64,000 bases of DNA from Collinsella sp. AF33-16. GTDB taxonomy: Bacteria; Actinomycetota; Coriobacteriia; Coriobacteriales; Coriobacteriaceae. A program made the position numbers and the translations under genes. The DNA lies in the NCBI RefSeq assembly GCF_003475325.1, contig NZ_QRQC01000003.1, forward strand, positions 70,849 through 134,848, given 5' to 3'. Positions 24,306 to 33,741 of the stretch are shown here, piece by piece (position 1 is the stretch's first letter; each line of letters starts with the position of its first letter). The notes below the pieces were generated by a model. It saw nothing but the letters and a program-made list of their open reading frames with translations. It had not been told where the DNA came from and did not search any database.

Positions 24306-27300
24306 TCACGCGAGGAATCGGTCTAGAAGGGCGTCGCGCTCTGCGGAAAGGGCGTCGACCTCTTGCTCGAGTGCAAATTGCGATTTGTCCGCCTCGGCAG
24401 CGAAGTCGGCGAACTCCTGTTGGAGGGACAACGGGGGAATTGCAATGGGAATAGCGGCCAAGTCTGCTGCGCTGATATTTGCCTGATGGACACTTCCCTT
24501 CGCTATATTACGAAGGACTCGCTTTCCTTCCTTTGAATTCAGGTAACCAGATACATATTCGGCAGAGCTGTGGTCAGCGAACCTTACGCACACGATGTAC
24601 CCAGCAATAACCATGGTCTCTGACTGATGAAAAACGCAAGTTTTCCCAACCTTGTCAATGCTGTTGGTTCGATTAAAAAGCATATCGCCATAGCGGACGG
24701 TAGCATTTTCGAGAGCTTGGCCCTTTAGGGTGATTCGCTTTGTATCGGTTAGGTCAAGGATGCCGTCGTCGGTGATATTGTTCATTCGGATGTAGACATA
24801 ATCGCCATCGGCGCCGGCTTTTGCTGAAGTGCCGTAGTGCATTTCTATGCTGTAGTTGCCGATTGTTTCGATTGGCCATGATGCGTGTGTCTTGGTTCTA
24901 AACATCTCGACAAACCGTGATTTGACGCTCTCCTTGAGAGCGGCGATTTGCTGTCGTTTGCTATTGATTTCATCTGTTAAGCGATTGAAATCGTCGATGA
25001 GGGCTCTCTGCTCGGAGAGCGTCGGGACTGGGATGGGGTATTTGAGCAGCTCATCCTTGTCTCCGCGAGGCCTGCCGGTTCCCGTGAAGGTGGACATATC
25101 GTAGTCGAAGAAGTCCTTCTGCCACAGGAGCAGATGGAGAAACTCGGGCAATAGGCTGTCGGTATTTATGCTTCGGAATACCAAAACGTCCTTGGAGCAC
25201 GCCCCATCGCGGTCTGCGAGCCAAATCTTCTGCAGATAGGGGCGAATATTGGAGACGAGCGTGTCTCCCTTCTTGTATGCGGTGCCAGCACTTGCCGGAA
25301 GCTCTCCACTATAGGTGGTTATGCCGCCACGGTCCTTGACCATGTTTTCCGTTGTTACGTAAGTGTCGGTGGTGATGGAACTCTGGGCCACGCTGTTGGT
25401 AACGTAGGATGTGATGTCTCTAAGCGTCTTGACTACGGTGCCCTGGGCGAACGAGCGGGGCTTGTAGAAAGAGCGGGGAATCGTAAGAGTCTCGTCGAAC
25501 TTCTCGGCATCAAAGTCGATGAAATCGGTGGTCTTGGCATAGTAGTAGTACTGGGCAAGGTCGCCGGGCTCAACCTGCTCGCCGGAGAACCATGCTCTGA
25601 TGATGCCGCTTAGCGAGTTCGTGTCGTCCGATTCGTCGTCCGAATAGAGCACGCCCTCACCATCGATGGGCTGTATCCCCTCGTTGCCTTTGCGATTGCT
25701 CCATTTGTAGCCAAGGAAAGAGGCGATTTCCTTGGTCGTGTTAGGTGAGTTGATGATGAGCGTCTGTTCGCCGCAGACGAGACCCCAAACGCGCAGGCGT
25801 TTGCGCTCTTCCTTGTGCGCATAGCGATAGAACAGCTCGTTCTCTGCTTTGAGCTGTGAGTTCTTGTCGGCCGCCTTCCAAGTCTTGCTCTTTCGAAGGG
25901 TCTTGAGCTCCTTCGATGATTCGAAAAGATGGCAATAAACGTTGAAGTGGCGAGTGTTTGCCCATTCGTTCCAGCCAGCCTCTCCTGCGAGAAAAGCCCG
26001 GTAAGTATCTCCGTCTACATTAATTGTGTCGAGATAAGCGTTGAAAGCGCTTTCGTCTTTCCAACCAGTGAGCTTCCTGCGCTCAAAAACAGCGTCAACG
26101 AAATCAAGTGCGTTCGCATTGCGGGGCGGGATCTCGTCAAAGCGACGTAGGAACATAATTGCGACGTTTGTTCCTGTGGCCGCGAATGTGCCTGATCCAA
26201 ACCTGGCGACGGAGACGATCTCGAAGGAGCTCAAAAGCACATCGCGTGCGGCCATGAAACTCGAGCTCGTGCTCTTGTCGAGGATCGAGGTGGGGAGGAC
26301 AATGGCGGCGTAGCCTCCGGGCCGAACAAGCTGTGCCGCACGCTCGACAAAGAGGGTCTCGATTTCCGAGCCGCTATTGCTGATGGTTTCCAGCACTTTG
26401 AGTTCGTTGTTGTGAAGCTTGAGATGCGGTTTGAAGGCCGCGACAGAGTACGGGGGATTGGCGACAAGAATGTCGAAGCGTCCCCTGTCGGTTCGGCTGT
26501 CGATTCCCTTGTCGGGATAATTTTCAAGTCCGTCGCCGAAGACCACGTTGCTCTGCCCTGCGCCATGCATGTAGAACGAGACCTTGGAAACGCGAGCGAG
26601 TCGATAGTCCTTCTCGATGCCGACGAGATTGTCTCTGACCCAGTCGGCGTCTCCGAGGTCATCCTCTATGGTCGGATCATATTGGCATGCGGCGTCGGAG
26701 ATTTCTTCGAATCCTTCTGTGAGAAAGTGCCCCGCGCCACAGGCGTAATCGATAACGCGTGGATAGTGCACGGCACCAGCCTCGTCCTGCACGATGCTGT
26801 CGAGTGGGAGTGACTTCCAAATAAAACGGGTGATGGGCACAGGTGTGAAGAATTGGCCCTCGTTTTGCTTAAAGCCCTGATTAAGGAGCTGTTCGAAGAG
26901 GTCGCCCAAGAATTGAATGTCTTGAGTTCCTACGATGCGATACGGCTGTAGAAGTTGCACCGTCTCTACGAGTACCTTGCCGTTCTGAAGAAAGAGTTCC
27001 TCGTTGTGGACGTCTTTGAACGCAAAGTCATTGTTGGTATAGAACTTGAGCTTGCGCAGCGTGCCGTTCAGCTCCTCGATGAGCTTCTTGCGGTGCTGGC
27101 CCGTATAGTTGCTTATGAGGTTTTCGGCGTAGTCGTTGGGAACGTACAGGACCTCTTCCCGCATGAGCTTTCTCATGCCGTCTGAGTGGAGTCTCTGGAG
27201 CCTGTCCTGGAGCGTTTCGTAGGTGTCGCGTCCTTGGCGGTATTGGAACTCAATCTCCTGGGTTGGCATTTTCGAGAGCTCGTCTTGGAGCTTCGCGATA

Positions 27301-28133
27301 AAGAGCGCGATAAGGCGATTGAAGGCGTTCTCTTTATCGGAGACGTTGTTGTGGCGGAGGATTTCCTCGAAGCGGTTGACGATGCTGTCTTCGGCCCTGA
27401 AGTCGACAAGGTCCTTCTTGAGAAGGGGAGGAACCATCGGGTGGTATGCCGTCGACCTATCGCCAAAGAGGATGTTTCCCTCGACTTGTTGGTTGTACGT
27501 TTCCGTCCAAACTTGATGGAGCTGTTCCACTGTATGGGCGTCGCGGTAGAGCGCAATGGTGTCATCGCGTTTGGCGAGCGCGATGAAGTTCTCGTCATCG
27601 CTGCAGTTAATTGAAACCTGGTCTGGCACGATTTCGTTGTTGATGAAATCGCATGCAAAGAGTACCAACCAGCGAGTCGCGCGCTCTTGTTGCCAATAGG
27701 AGAGGAGTTGCCCTCCGTCTGACTGCATGTTCTTGAATTCGTTTTTGAACTCGGTTCCAGGGGTCTTGCATTCGACGATTGCGAGTGTGTCGCCCCTCTC
27801 GTCATTAATGCAGATATCAGCGCGGCCGCTCTTTTGTTCGTGCCCAAGGGCCCATTCGCGCTCCAGCTCAAGTGATTCGGGGCGATATCCTTTGTCGAGG
27901 AGCATGGTTACGCAGGCGAGTACGACGAAGTTCTCGTTATCGGAAAAGTTACAAGTTGTGTCTTTGTTGACTTTGAACCCCAGGTCTTTCGGGTAGCCGA
28001 TGCGTTTCTTGGAAAAATCGACCGTGATTTGCGCGCTGGTCTCTTCCCAGGATTTCTGATAAACGGTGCCGTCGCCCGAGGGCTCGTAGCACAGAGCCCT
28101 AAGTGCGTCGCGAAGATTGTCCAGAGTAATCAT
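24306..28133 (-). CDS. Fused restriction-methylation-specificity enzyme (type IIG / type I-like RMS)
   Basis: 1275 residues in one chain. A nuclease-like N-terminus with D106 and E121-C-K123 (GRADICIN ... AIVECKTPG) is followed by the N6-adenine methylase with GAGHFLTEG near 466 and NPPY at 559-562. Two specificity domains make up the C-terminal third, with a spacer helix (LIDDFNRLTDEINSKRQQIAALKESVKSRFVE) near 1040-1076. Such enzymes both cut foreign DNA and methylate host DNA at a bipartite site. The second domain (about 1070-1250) is bounded by repeats also found around the silent cassette at 22676-23275, so its sequence specificity may switch. GC is lower than in the core. Confidence 0.88.
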   Translation of the reverse strand: MITLDNLRDALRALCYEPSGDGTVYQKSWEETSAQITVDFSKKRIGYPKDLGFKVNKDTTCNFSDNENFVVLACVTMLLDKGYRPESLELEREWALGHEQKSGRADICINDERGDTLAIVECKTPGTEFKNEFKNMQSDGGQLLSYWQQERATRWLVLFACDFINNEIVPDQVSINCSDDENFIALAKRDDTIALYRDAHTVEQLHQVWTETYNQQVEGNILFGDRSTAYHPMVPPLLKKDLVDFRAEDSIVNRFEEILRHNNVSDKENAFNRLIALFIAKLQDELSKMPTQEIEFQYRQGRDTYETLQDRLQRLHSDGMRKLMREEVLYVPNDYAENLISNYTGQHRKKLIEELNGTLRKLKFYTNNDFAFKDVHNEELFLQNGKVLVETVQLLQPYRIVGTQDIQFLGDLFEQLLNQGFKQNEGQFFTPVPITRFIWKSLPLDSIVQDEAGAVHYPRVIDYACGAGHFLTEGFEEISDAACQYDPTIEDDLGDADWVRDNLVGIEKDYRLARVSKVSFYMHGAGQSNVVFGDGLENYPDKGIDSRTDRGRFDILVANPPYSVAAFKPHLKLHNNELKVLETISNSGSEIETLFVERAAQLVRPGGYAAIVLPTSILDKSTSSSFMAARDVLLSSFEIVSVARFGSGTFAATGTNVAIMFLRRFDEIPPRNANALDFVDAVFERRKLTGWKDESAFNAYLDTINVDGDTYRAFLAGEAGWNEWANTRHFNVYCHLFESSKELKTLRKSKTWKAADKNSQLKAENELFYRYAHKEERKRLRVWGLVCGEQTLIINSPNTTKEIASFLGYKWSNRKGNEGIQPIDGEGVLYSDDESDDTNSLSGIIRAWFSGEQVEPGDLAQYYYYAKTTDFIDFDAEKFDETLTIPRSFYKPRSFAQGTVVKTLRDITSYVTNSVAQSSITTDTYVTTENMVKDRGGITTYSGELPASAGTAYKKGDTLVSNIRPYLQKIWLADRDGACSKDVLVFRSINTDSLLPEFLHLLLWQKDFFDYDMSTFTGTGRPRGDKDELLKYPIPVPTLSEQRALIDDFNRLTDEINSKRQQIAALKESVKSRFVEMFRTKTHASWPIETIGNYSIEMHYGTSAKAGADGDYVYIRMNNITDDGILDLTDTKRITLKGQALENATVRYGDMLFNRTNSIDKVGKTCVFHQSETMVIAGYIVCVRFADHSSAEYVSGYLNSKEGKRVLRNIAKGSVHQANISAADLAAIPIAIPPLSLQQEFADFAAEADKSQFALEQEVDALSAERDALLDRFLA
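24375..24389 (-). repeat. TRD-cassette right-boundary repeat, active copy
   Basis: AAATTGCGATTTGTC, identical to 22706-22720; encodes DKSQF near residue 1250 of the RM enzyme. Confidence 0.85.
24910..24926 (-). repeat. TRD-cassette left-boundary repeat, active copy
   Basis: ACAAACCGTGATTTGAC, identical to 23259-23275; encodes VKSRFV near residue 1070. The left and right boundary repeats also resemble each other (G.CAAATC.C..TTTG), as expected for paired recombinase sites. Confidence 0.87.
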
Positions 28134-28571
28134 CTAATGTCTCCGTAGCTGCGAGGTGAAAACACAATTCGCTAATTTTATCGCAGAGGGCGCCGTAAGA
28201 ACGTAGTGTGATTGGCGGTGCTGCTGCTTGCCAGGGCATTTGATTGGATGATGACGCGCACGGGGCGGGATTCGCCAGTCCGCTAAGCCACGCTGGCAAC
28301 AGTAGCGTACCAGGCGGTTGCTTGCAGAGATCCTCACGCGCGCCGTGCTTGAACCACTGGAGGTACGTGTTTCTCGTCGTGCGTCCATCGGTGACCGATC
28401 CGCCTTTTACTAAACAAGTTTATCGAGCGCGCGAAGCGATTGAGCCAATGGCGAAGCTCCAACTTATTCGTCAACTCATGGGCAAGCCACCCGAGACTAC
28501 TCATTTCTCCTACTAGCAATGAAGGTCTGCGACCTGCAGTTTTGCAAACTGCTTGAAAGCCACCCGATGAG
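28134..28571. other. Gene-free stretch upstream of the RM gene
   Basis: Contains the RM promoter region, which is not resolved. A plus-strand frame ending AREAIEPMAKLQLIRQLMGK followed by PPETTHFSY stops near 28515 and has no start; its end resembles 20341-20380. Probably element debris. Confidence 0.35.
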
Positions 28572-28610
28572 ATACCCCCGATTTCCACTTGGAATCGGGG
28601 GTATTTTTAT
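28572..28610 (+). terminator. Terminator-like hairpin at IS200 left side
   Basis: ATACCCCCGATTTCC (28572-28586) pairs with GGAATCGGGGGTAT (28591-28604, one bulged T), followed by TTTTATTT. It may belong to the IS200 left end, where such hairpins block read-through, or end an outside transcript. Confidence 0.75.
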
Positions 28611-28611
28611 T

Positions 28612-29376
28612 TACAGGCTTTAGCCTGTGCGGGGCGCGCAGCGCGCCGCATCAGAAACCACCCGCTATGCGGGTGGGGCCAAACGGCTTTACAAAGCCGC
28701 CCCCTCGCCGGACACTTGCGATTGTTCAGGCCGCAAGGAATCCGAGTCGAGAGGGCGGTGGTGGCGTATGGCCCAGAAGGCCTACGGCCTGTCGCACACG
28801 AAGTGGACGTGCAAGTACCACGTCGTGTTCACGCCGAAGTATAGGCGCAAAGTCATCTACAACCAAATAAGGTCCGACCTTGGGGAGATCTTCAGGAAGC
28901 TCTGCCAGTACAAGGGGATAGAGGTCATCGAGGGGCACCTGATGCCCGACCACGTCCACATGCTGCTGGCGATACCGCCGAAGTACAGCGTGTCGAGCGT
29001 GATGGGCTACCTGAAGGGGAAGAGCTCGCTGATGGTATTCGACAGGCACGCGAACATGAAGTACAAGTTCGGCAACAGGAAGTTCTGGGCCGAGGGCCAC
29101 TGCGTGTCCACCGTCGGCCTGAACGAGGCCACGATCGCGAAGTACATCCGGGAGCAGGAGAAGGCCGACATCGCGCTCGACCGGCTGAGCGCCAAGGAGT
29201 ACGAGGACCCCTTCGATAGGGGGCCGGGGCGTAAATAGCGCCGGTTTGACCGGCCCGTCACGGGTCAATCTGCAGTGCGGCCCGAACCCCGTGAGGGCCG
29301 GCGCCTTTAGACGCGTGCCGGAAATCCAAGGGTTACACCCTAAGAGCAAACCACCCCTTCTAGGGGTGGTTTTGAT
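28612..29376 (+). mobile_element. IS200/IS605-family element (IS200 type, TnpA only)
   Basis: The left side holds subterminal hairpins ACAGGCT/AGCCTGT (28613-28628) and ACCACCCGC/GCGGGTGG. The right side ends in AAACCACCCC-TTCTA-GGGGTGGTTTT (29348-29372). No TnpB gene is present. Exact cleavage points were not determined. Its right end lies at the 3' end of a truncated sir2-like gene. Confidence 0.75.
28768..29238 (+). CDS. tnpA: IS200-type Y1 transposase TnpA
   Basis: 156 residues, the usual size. HUH motif His62-Val-His64 (HLMPDHVHMLL) and catalytic Tyr126 (ATIAKYIREQ), with the typical start KYHVVFTPKYRRKV. The chosen ATG follows GAGAGGGCGG. It appears intact and so possibly active. It catalyses single-strand transposition. 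Confidence 0.92.
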   Translation: MAQKAYGLSHTKWTCKYHVVFTPKYRRKVIYNQIRSDLGEIFRKLCQYKGIEVIEGHLMPDHVHMLLAIPPKYSVSSVMGYLKGKSSLMVFDRHANMKYKFGNRKFWAEGHCVSTVGLNEATIAKYIREQEKADIALDRLSAKEYEDPFDRGPGRK

Positions 29377-30108
29377 TTAAGCGTCCACGCATGAAACACG
29401 GCGCGATGAACTGCGCTGCTCGTCGCCCGTCCGCGCCGCCGAGAGCAGGGCGCCCAAATCGGCCTGGATCGCCTCTGCCTTGCTTCCAAGCTGCAACGGA
29501 GCCGAGTCGCCCGAGATGTTTACGCTCAAAAGGTGCGCATCCGGCAGCTTTGCGGTCATGCTCCAGAACGGGAGTGTGATGATACCAGGAGTCATTTCGC
29601 CCACGCCGAGCTCCAGCAACAGCACGCGGCCACTGCTGCGCTCGCGCACAAAGCGTTCGTATCGTTCGAGGCTCTCGCGCCATGCTCCGCCTTGCAGAAA
29701 CGTGTCGTCGCGCACCCACGGCACAAGCTGCCAGCCGCAATGCGGGCATCGGGGGATATCCTCGCTGAGGACCTCGAACCCCGCCATGCCCGCGAGCATG
29801 CGTTCGACGTAGGGGCTCGCGTCGAAGAGCTCGTCACAGCATGGCTGCTTGCACTGAAGGTGCGCGAAGCTTCCCTGATAGTTACAGGTTCTCTCGTCGG
29901 GAAACGTCTTCTCGGCCTGGGTGTCCACATTGGTGCTCAGGATGAAGTAGTCCTTATGGCCGATGAGGGACCGTAGGTCGAGATAGGGCTGCGAGGCCAG
30001 CTCGCGCAGCATGAAGTCGATGTATCGCGCATAGTATGCCCACTGCTGCTCGAGGCTGGGGTAGAGGTGGTAGAAGCCGTCGAAAAGGCTCTTGACTACT
30101 TTCGATTG
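29377..30108 (-). pseudogene. Sir2-like gene, 5'-truncated duplicate
   Basis: From SLFDGFYHLYPSLEQQWAYYARYIDF onward it is highly similar to the intact sir2-like gene at 32893-33741, but the N-terminal NAD-binding part (about 55 residues) is missing and replaced by unrelated codons up to 30150. The C-terminus (QRSSSRRVSCVDA) also differs, ending at the IS200 border. Zinc-type cysteines and CPHCG remain. Confidence 0.8.
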
Positions 30109-30180
30109 ATGCTCAGTGCCCATTGTATTCGCTACGATTAAACTCGGCACAGGGGATACTGGTTTTCCGTGCGAAAACGC

Positions 30181-30285
30181 TCATGCCGCTAAATTGAGCG
30201 ACCGCCTGTACTGCAGCGGGATCATCCGCCCGAGCGATCCCTTAATCCGTCGCCCGTTGCGCCAATCGGCAGAAGCCACGCGTGG
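30181..30285 (-). pseudogene. IS3-family transposase C-terminal remnant
   Basis: The minus-strand reading DWRNGRRIKGSLGRMIPLQYRRSLNLAA-stop matches the end of IS3 OrfB proteins (Y.N.RRI...LG.MSP..YR..L.LAA). It lies exactly between the truncated sir2-like gene and the radical-SAM pair, so an IS3 insertion may have brought or scarred this junction. Confidence 0.65.
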
Positions 30286-30322
30286 ACGCTAATCGCTCGA
30301 GCGAATCGTCGTCGGTTTCCGT

Positions 30323-31231
30323 TTAACGATTTCTTTTTCCGCTATTATCTGACCCTCGGACTTCCTCGTGATAGAAGTAGTCCACGATCACCGGATGCCC
30401 CTGGGGGACTCTGCCATAAGGCATTTCGTTGTCCACAAAGGGGCAATCGTACTTCTTGGCCATTTCCTCGGCTTTTACTTCAAGCGCTTCAAAATAGCTA
30501 CGGTTGCGCTTGTTATAGATCTCATCGTAAAGCGGTACGAGATTGGGATGTTTCTCGGCGATATAATCCAGGATCGTTTTTTTGAAACCACCCCGAAGAT
30601 TGAGATTTTCGAGCCAAAACAAATCGCACCGATCCTTTACTCGCTCAAAAATCATCTCAAAATCCGTGATGCCGGGAAATACCGGGGACACGAAGCAGAT
30701 CGTACGGATACCTTCGTCATACACCTGCTTCATAGCAGCGATACGACGCTCGATGCTCGACGCGGAGTCCATATCGTTCTTGAAGTTCTCATCCAGCGTG
30801 TTGATCGACCATGAAACGGTCACTCGTCCAAGCCTCTTCAGCAGATCGATATCCCGTACCACAAGATCGGACTTTGTGCAGATCAGAATATCTGCATCGC
30901 TGCCAATCAGCTGCTCCAGGAGTTTCCTGGTATTCCCGAATCGCTCCTCCTGTGGATTGTAGCCATCCGTCACAGAACCGATAACCACCCGCTGTCCAGC
31001 GTATTTCTTCGGATTCTTGATTTCCGGCCAATGCTTCACATCAAGAAAGGTGCCCCATTCCTCCTTGTGTCCGGTAAAGCGCTTCATAAAGGAGGCATAG
31101 CAATACTTGCAGGCATGCGTGCAGCCTACATAGGGATTGACCGAGTAGCCGCCTACCGGCAGGCTGGACTTGGTCATGATGTTCTTTGCTTCCACCTCAT
31201 TGATGAGGATTCCATCGATCACTTCCGCCAT
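30323..31231 (-). CDS. SPL-family radical SAM protein
   Basis: 302 residues starting MAEVIDGILINEVEAKNIMTKS. The radical SAM cluster motif is CTHACKYCYA, as in spore-photoproduct-lyase-like proteins, followed by GSVTDGYNPQEE and WLENLNLRGG. The start overlaps the end of the previous gene by 13 bases. This gene and the DUF5131 gene usually travel as a pair in accessory regions; their substrate is unknown, perhaps nucleic acid. GC is lower than the neighbours on both sides. Confidence 0.85.
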   Translation of the reverse strand: MAEVIDGILINEVEAKNIMTKSSLPVGGYSVNPYVGCTHACKYCYASFMKRFTGHKEEWGTFLDVKHWPEIKNPKKYAGQRVVIGSVTDGYNPQEERFGNTRKLLEQLIGSDADILICTKSDLVVRDIDLLKRLGRVTVSWSINTLDENFKNDMDSASSIERRIAAMKQVYDEGIRTICFVSPVFPGITDFEMIFERVKDRCDLFWLENLNLRGGFKKTILDYIAEKHPNLVPLYDEIYNKRNRSYFEALEVKAEEMAKKYDCPFVDNEMPYGRVPQGHPVIVDYFYHEEVRGSDNSGKRNR

Positions 31232-31908
31232 GTTCTCTGCACCTCCAGCACTCTTTCGAATTCTTCCGGCAATTCCTGAATCATGTTTTCGTCCCCTATG
31301 ACAGAGACGAGGTCTTCCTTCATAAACATTGGAATGCCAAGCGCGTGCGCCTGGTCCGTCAAAGACCATGCCCACTCCGGTTCCGTATGAACCTTCCTGC
31401 TCTGCGCCCCGGTCATGGTACCGACGACGATCCAGTTGATTCCGGAAAGGTCGACCGTACCGGGATCGTCGAATAGCGGCTCAAAAGTAACGAAGAAGTG
31501 ATTTGCTTTGACGTTTTTCCGAAGGGCGTCGATACGCCACAGCTCCGCTTTCCTCGTCACCGTAACGCCGAACCATGCGTTTTCCAGGTCGGTATCTAAA
31601 TCCAGCAAATCGGGTCTCTTGGTCAGGAACAGGAACTGATGCTGTGGATTCTCATGGATCTTTGCAAATACCTCGTCTCGCCATTCCAGCTTCCACCCGG
31701 AGAGATCGCTCATGCCGGTAAGGAGAAAGTTCTGCGGGCGTTTCTTTTCCATCATCTTGAGCTTGCTCGGGAAGAACGCAGGATCAGCGAAGTCGTCAAT
31801 CATATGCCAACGTTTCACATTGTTACGGGCATAGCAATATGGACACCCCACCGTGCAGCCGATGACGATATTCATATTCTGAATCTGATTTTTGATGCAG
31901 ATGCTCAT
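31219..31908 (-). CDS. DUF5131 (phage Gp37/Gp68-type) radical SAM-like protein
   Basis: 229 residues with CTVGCPYCYARNNVKRW near the N-terminus, FLLTGMSDLSGW, FLFLTKRPDLL and WIVVGTMTGAQSRKVH, the order seen in DUF5131/Gp37-Gp68 proteins. The three cysteines (CxxxCxxC) suggest a 4Fe-4S radical SAM centre. The family is often encoded next to TcmP-type or SPL-type proteins in phage and defence regions. It is coupled to the next gene and overlaps the truncated sir2-like frame start by four bases. Confidence 0.82.
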   Translation of the reverse strand: MSICIKNQIQNMNIVIGCTVGCPYCYARNNVKRWHMIDDFADPAFFPSKLKMMEKKRPQNFLLTGMSDLSGWKLEWRDEVFAKIHENPQHQFLFLTKRPDLLDLDTDLENAWFGVTVTRKAELWRIDALRKNVKANHFFVTFEPLFDDPGTVDLSGINWIVVGTMTGAQSRKVHTEPEWAWSLTDQAHALGIPMFMKEDLVSVIGDENMIQELPEEFERVLEVQRTWRK

Positions 31909-32105
31909 AACGCCTGCCTACCTGCCTCTCCCGTAAACACGCAATCAGCCTTCCCCACCTTGCGGGCAAAAGCCTCGATATCTTGCTTGCAAGCAGCAGG
32001 CTCGCAATCGCTCAAATCGTATGACGTGCCGCCGTTTCGATAGACGGCCCGATGGGAAAACGATCGGCTGACAAGCCCGATGCCGAGCTTCTCGCACAGG
32101 GTCAT
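31905..32105 (-). pseudogene. Sir2-like gene, N-terminal fragment (66 aa)
   Basis: Starts MTLCEKLGIGLVSRSFSHRAVYRNGGTSYDLSD and parallels the first 60 residues of the intact gene at 34431-35396. It loses similarity just after ADCVFTGEAG, at the NAD-binding loop, where the radical-SAM pair begins. It keeps its ribosome site and promoter, which now drive the radical-SAM genes. Confidence 0.8.
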
Positions 32106-32248
32106 CCGTGCTCCCTTTCAGCTATAAAAAACAGGTGTCTATAAACAGTATCCTTGTTGATTTTCGCAGGGGCAATGAACAAACGCGTGCACCTGTCGAT
32201 AAACGAACAGCTACTGGACATTGTCAAACGACTCAGATTGGAGAGGCG
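32106..32248. promoter_or_regulatory. Divergent tetR/sir2 promoter region, left copy
   Basis: Contains AACAGGTGTCTATAAACAGTATCC (32128-32151), which is conserved in the right copy near 35422 with one change. A shared operator-promoter for the divergent TetR is likely. Confidence 0.55.
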
Positions 32249-32809
32249 ATGGGAGAAACCAAGATCGACCGCCGGCGGCGCTACACCCTCTCGGTCATAC
32301 AGGAGGCGTTCTTCGCGCTGCTGGCCGAGGTCGGCTTCGCGAAGATGACGGTGGCGGACATCTGCCGCCGCGCCGAGATCAACCGGGGAACGTTCTATCT
32401 GCATTACGAGGATAAGTACGCGCTGCTCGATGCGCTTATCGACGAGGCATTGGCAGCGGCTCCCCCGCTTGAGGGGGTTGAATCGGCAACGCTTTGCCAG
32501 CGTCCGCCGGCAGACGACGATTATCGCCTGCTTTATTCGGACAGCGACTCATACGCTCGCGTAGCCCAGCGCGTCATAGAACGCGGAGCGGAGCAGATGG
32601 TTCCCTGGGTCATGGAGAAAACAGGGCTTTCACGCGAAGACGCCTTCCTGCTCTTCGTCCACAACGTCCAGGGCAATCTGGCCGTCAACCGCCTGCTCGG
32701 CTGGAGACGAGGCCCCGAGTTCACCCATGCCCAGGAGCTGCTCAACGCCTATTCCGAAGGGGGCTTACTGGCGGTATCCGCTCTTCGCGATTCCGATAAC
32801 CCATCGTGA
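32249..32809 (+). CDS. TetR/AcrR-family regulator, left copy
   Basis: 186 residues starting MGETKIDRRRRYTLSVIQEAFFALL after TTGGAGAGG. Helix-turn-helix MTVADICRRAEINRGTFYLHYEDKYALL at about 35-62, with a C-terminal ligand domain of the TetR_C_7-like kind (NVQGNLAVNRLLGWRRG). Very similar in sequence to the TetR at 35540. Divergent from the remains of a sir2-like operon, whose promoter it probably controls. Confidence 0.9.
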   Translation: MGETKIDRRRRYTLSVIQEAFFALLAEVGFAKMTVADICRRAEINRGTFYLHYEDKYALLDALIDEALAAAPPLEGVESATLCQRPPADDDYRLLYSDSDSYARVAQRVIERGAEQMVPWVMEKTGLSREDAFLLFVHNVQGNLAVNRLLGWRRGPEFTHAQELLNAYSEGGLLAVSALRDSDNPS

Positions 32810-32892
32810 CCTGCGATTCAGGAATACCAGCCTCCGAGCCCTCTCGTTCGGAGGCTGCGGCTAAAACCTCATTGCGCGTCTACCGCTCCGCG

Positions 32893-33741
32893 TTACTCGC
32901 CACCTGCCCGCGCCACCGAGAGCAGGGCGCCCAAATCGGCCTGGATCGCCTCCGCCTTACTTCCGAGCTGCAGCGGAGCCGAGTCGCCCGAGATGTTTAC
33001 GCTCAGCAGGTGCGCATCCGGCAGCTTCGCGGTCATGCTCCAGAACGGGAGCGTGATGATGCCGGGGGTCATCTCGCCCACGCCGAGCTCCAGCAACAGC
33101 ACGCGGCGATCGCTGCGCTCGCGCACGAAGCGCTCGTATCGTCCGAGGCTCTCGCGCCAGGCCGCACCCTGCAGAAACGTGTCGTCGCGCACCCACGGCA
33201 CAAGCTGCCAGCCGCAATGCGGGCATCGGGGGATATCCTCGCTGAGGACCTCGAACCCCGCCATGCCCGCGAGCATGCGCTCGACGTAGGGGCTCGCATC
33301 GAAGAGCTCGTCGCAGCATGGCTGCTTGCATTGAAGGTGCGCGAAGCTTCCCTGATAGTTGCAGATCCTCTCGGTGGGAAACGTCTTCTCGACTTGGGTG
33401 TCCACATTGGTGCTCAGGATGAAGTAGTCCTTATGGCCGATGAGGGACCGTAGGTCGAGATAGGGCTGCGAGGTCGGCTCGCGCAGCGTGAAGTCGATGT
33501 ATCGCGCATAGTATGCCCATTGCTGCTCGAGGCTGGGGTAGAGGTGGTAGAAGCCGTCGAAAAGGCTCTTGAAGCCAAAGGCTTGCTGCCAGTCCGCCAT
33601 TCCTGCGCGCGCCATGCCCGCACGGTTGTAATGGTTGAACCCGGCGGCGCTCGACATGCCCGAGCCGATGCCGACGATGATGGCGTCGGCATCATCGATA
33701 AGGCTTCGAAGCCTACGCGCTTCTCTTTCTAGGGGTGGCAT
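32893..33741 (-). CDS. Sir2-like (SirTM-type?) protein, third of the cluster
   Basis: 282 residues. Rossmann NAD site AIIVGIGSGMSSAAGFNHY near residue 22, STNVDTQ in place of the sirtuin TQNID, and zinc ligands in CKQPCC ... CPHCG. The position of the sirtuin catalytic histidine (HG) reads NYQGSF, so His is replaced by Gln. Class M sirtuins (SirTM) also lack this His and act as protein ADP-ribosyltransferases. The start overlaps the preceding gene by 13 bases. Deacetylase activity should not be assumed. An NAD-consuming defence role is an alternative. Confidence 0.8.
   Translation of the reverse strand: MPPLEREARRLRSLIDDADAIIVGIGSGMSSAAGFNHYNRAGMARAGMADWQQAFGFKSLFDGFYHLYPSLEQQWAYYARYIDFTLREPTSQPYLDLRSLIGHKDYFILSTNVDTQVEKTFPTERICNYQGSFAHLQCKQPCCDELFDASPYVERMLAGMAGFEVLSEDIPRCPHCGWQLVPWVRDDTFLQGAAWRESLGRYERFVRERSDRRVLLLELGVGEMTPGIITLPFWSMTAKLPDAHLLSVNISGDSAPLQLGSKAEAIQADLGALLSVARAGGE

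Noticed and set aside
28726..29349. 207-codon frame antisense to the IS200 transposase
   Set aside because: Mirror frame; the plus strand has intact HUH and catalytic Tyr motifs.
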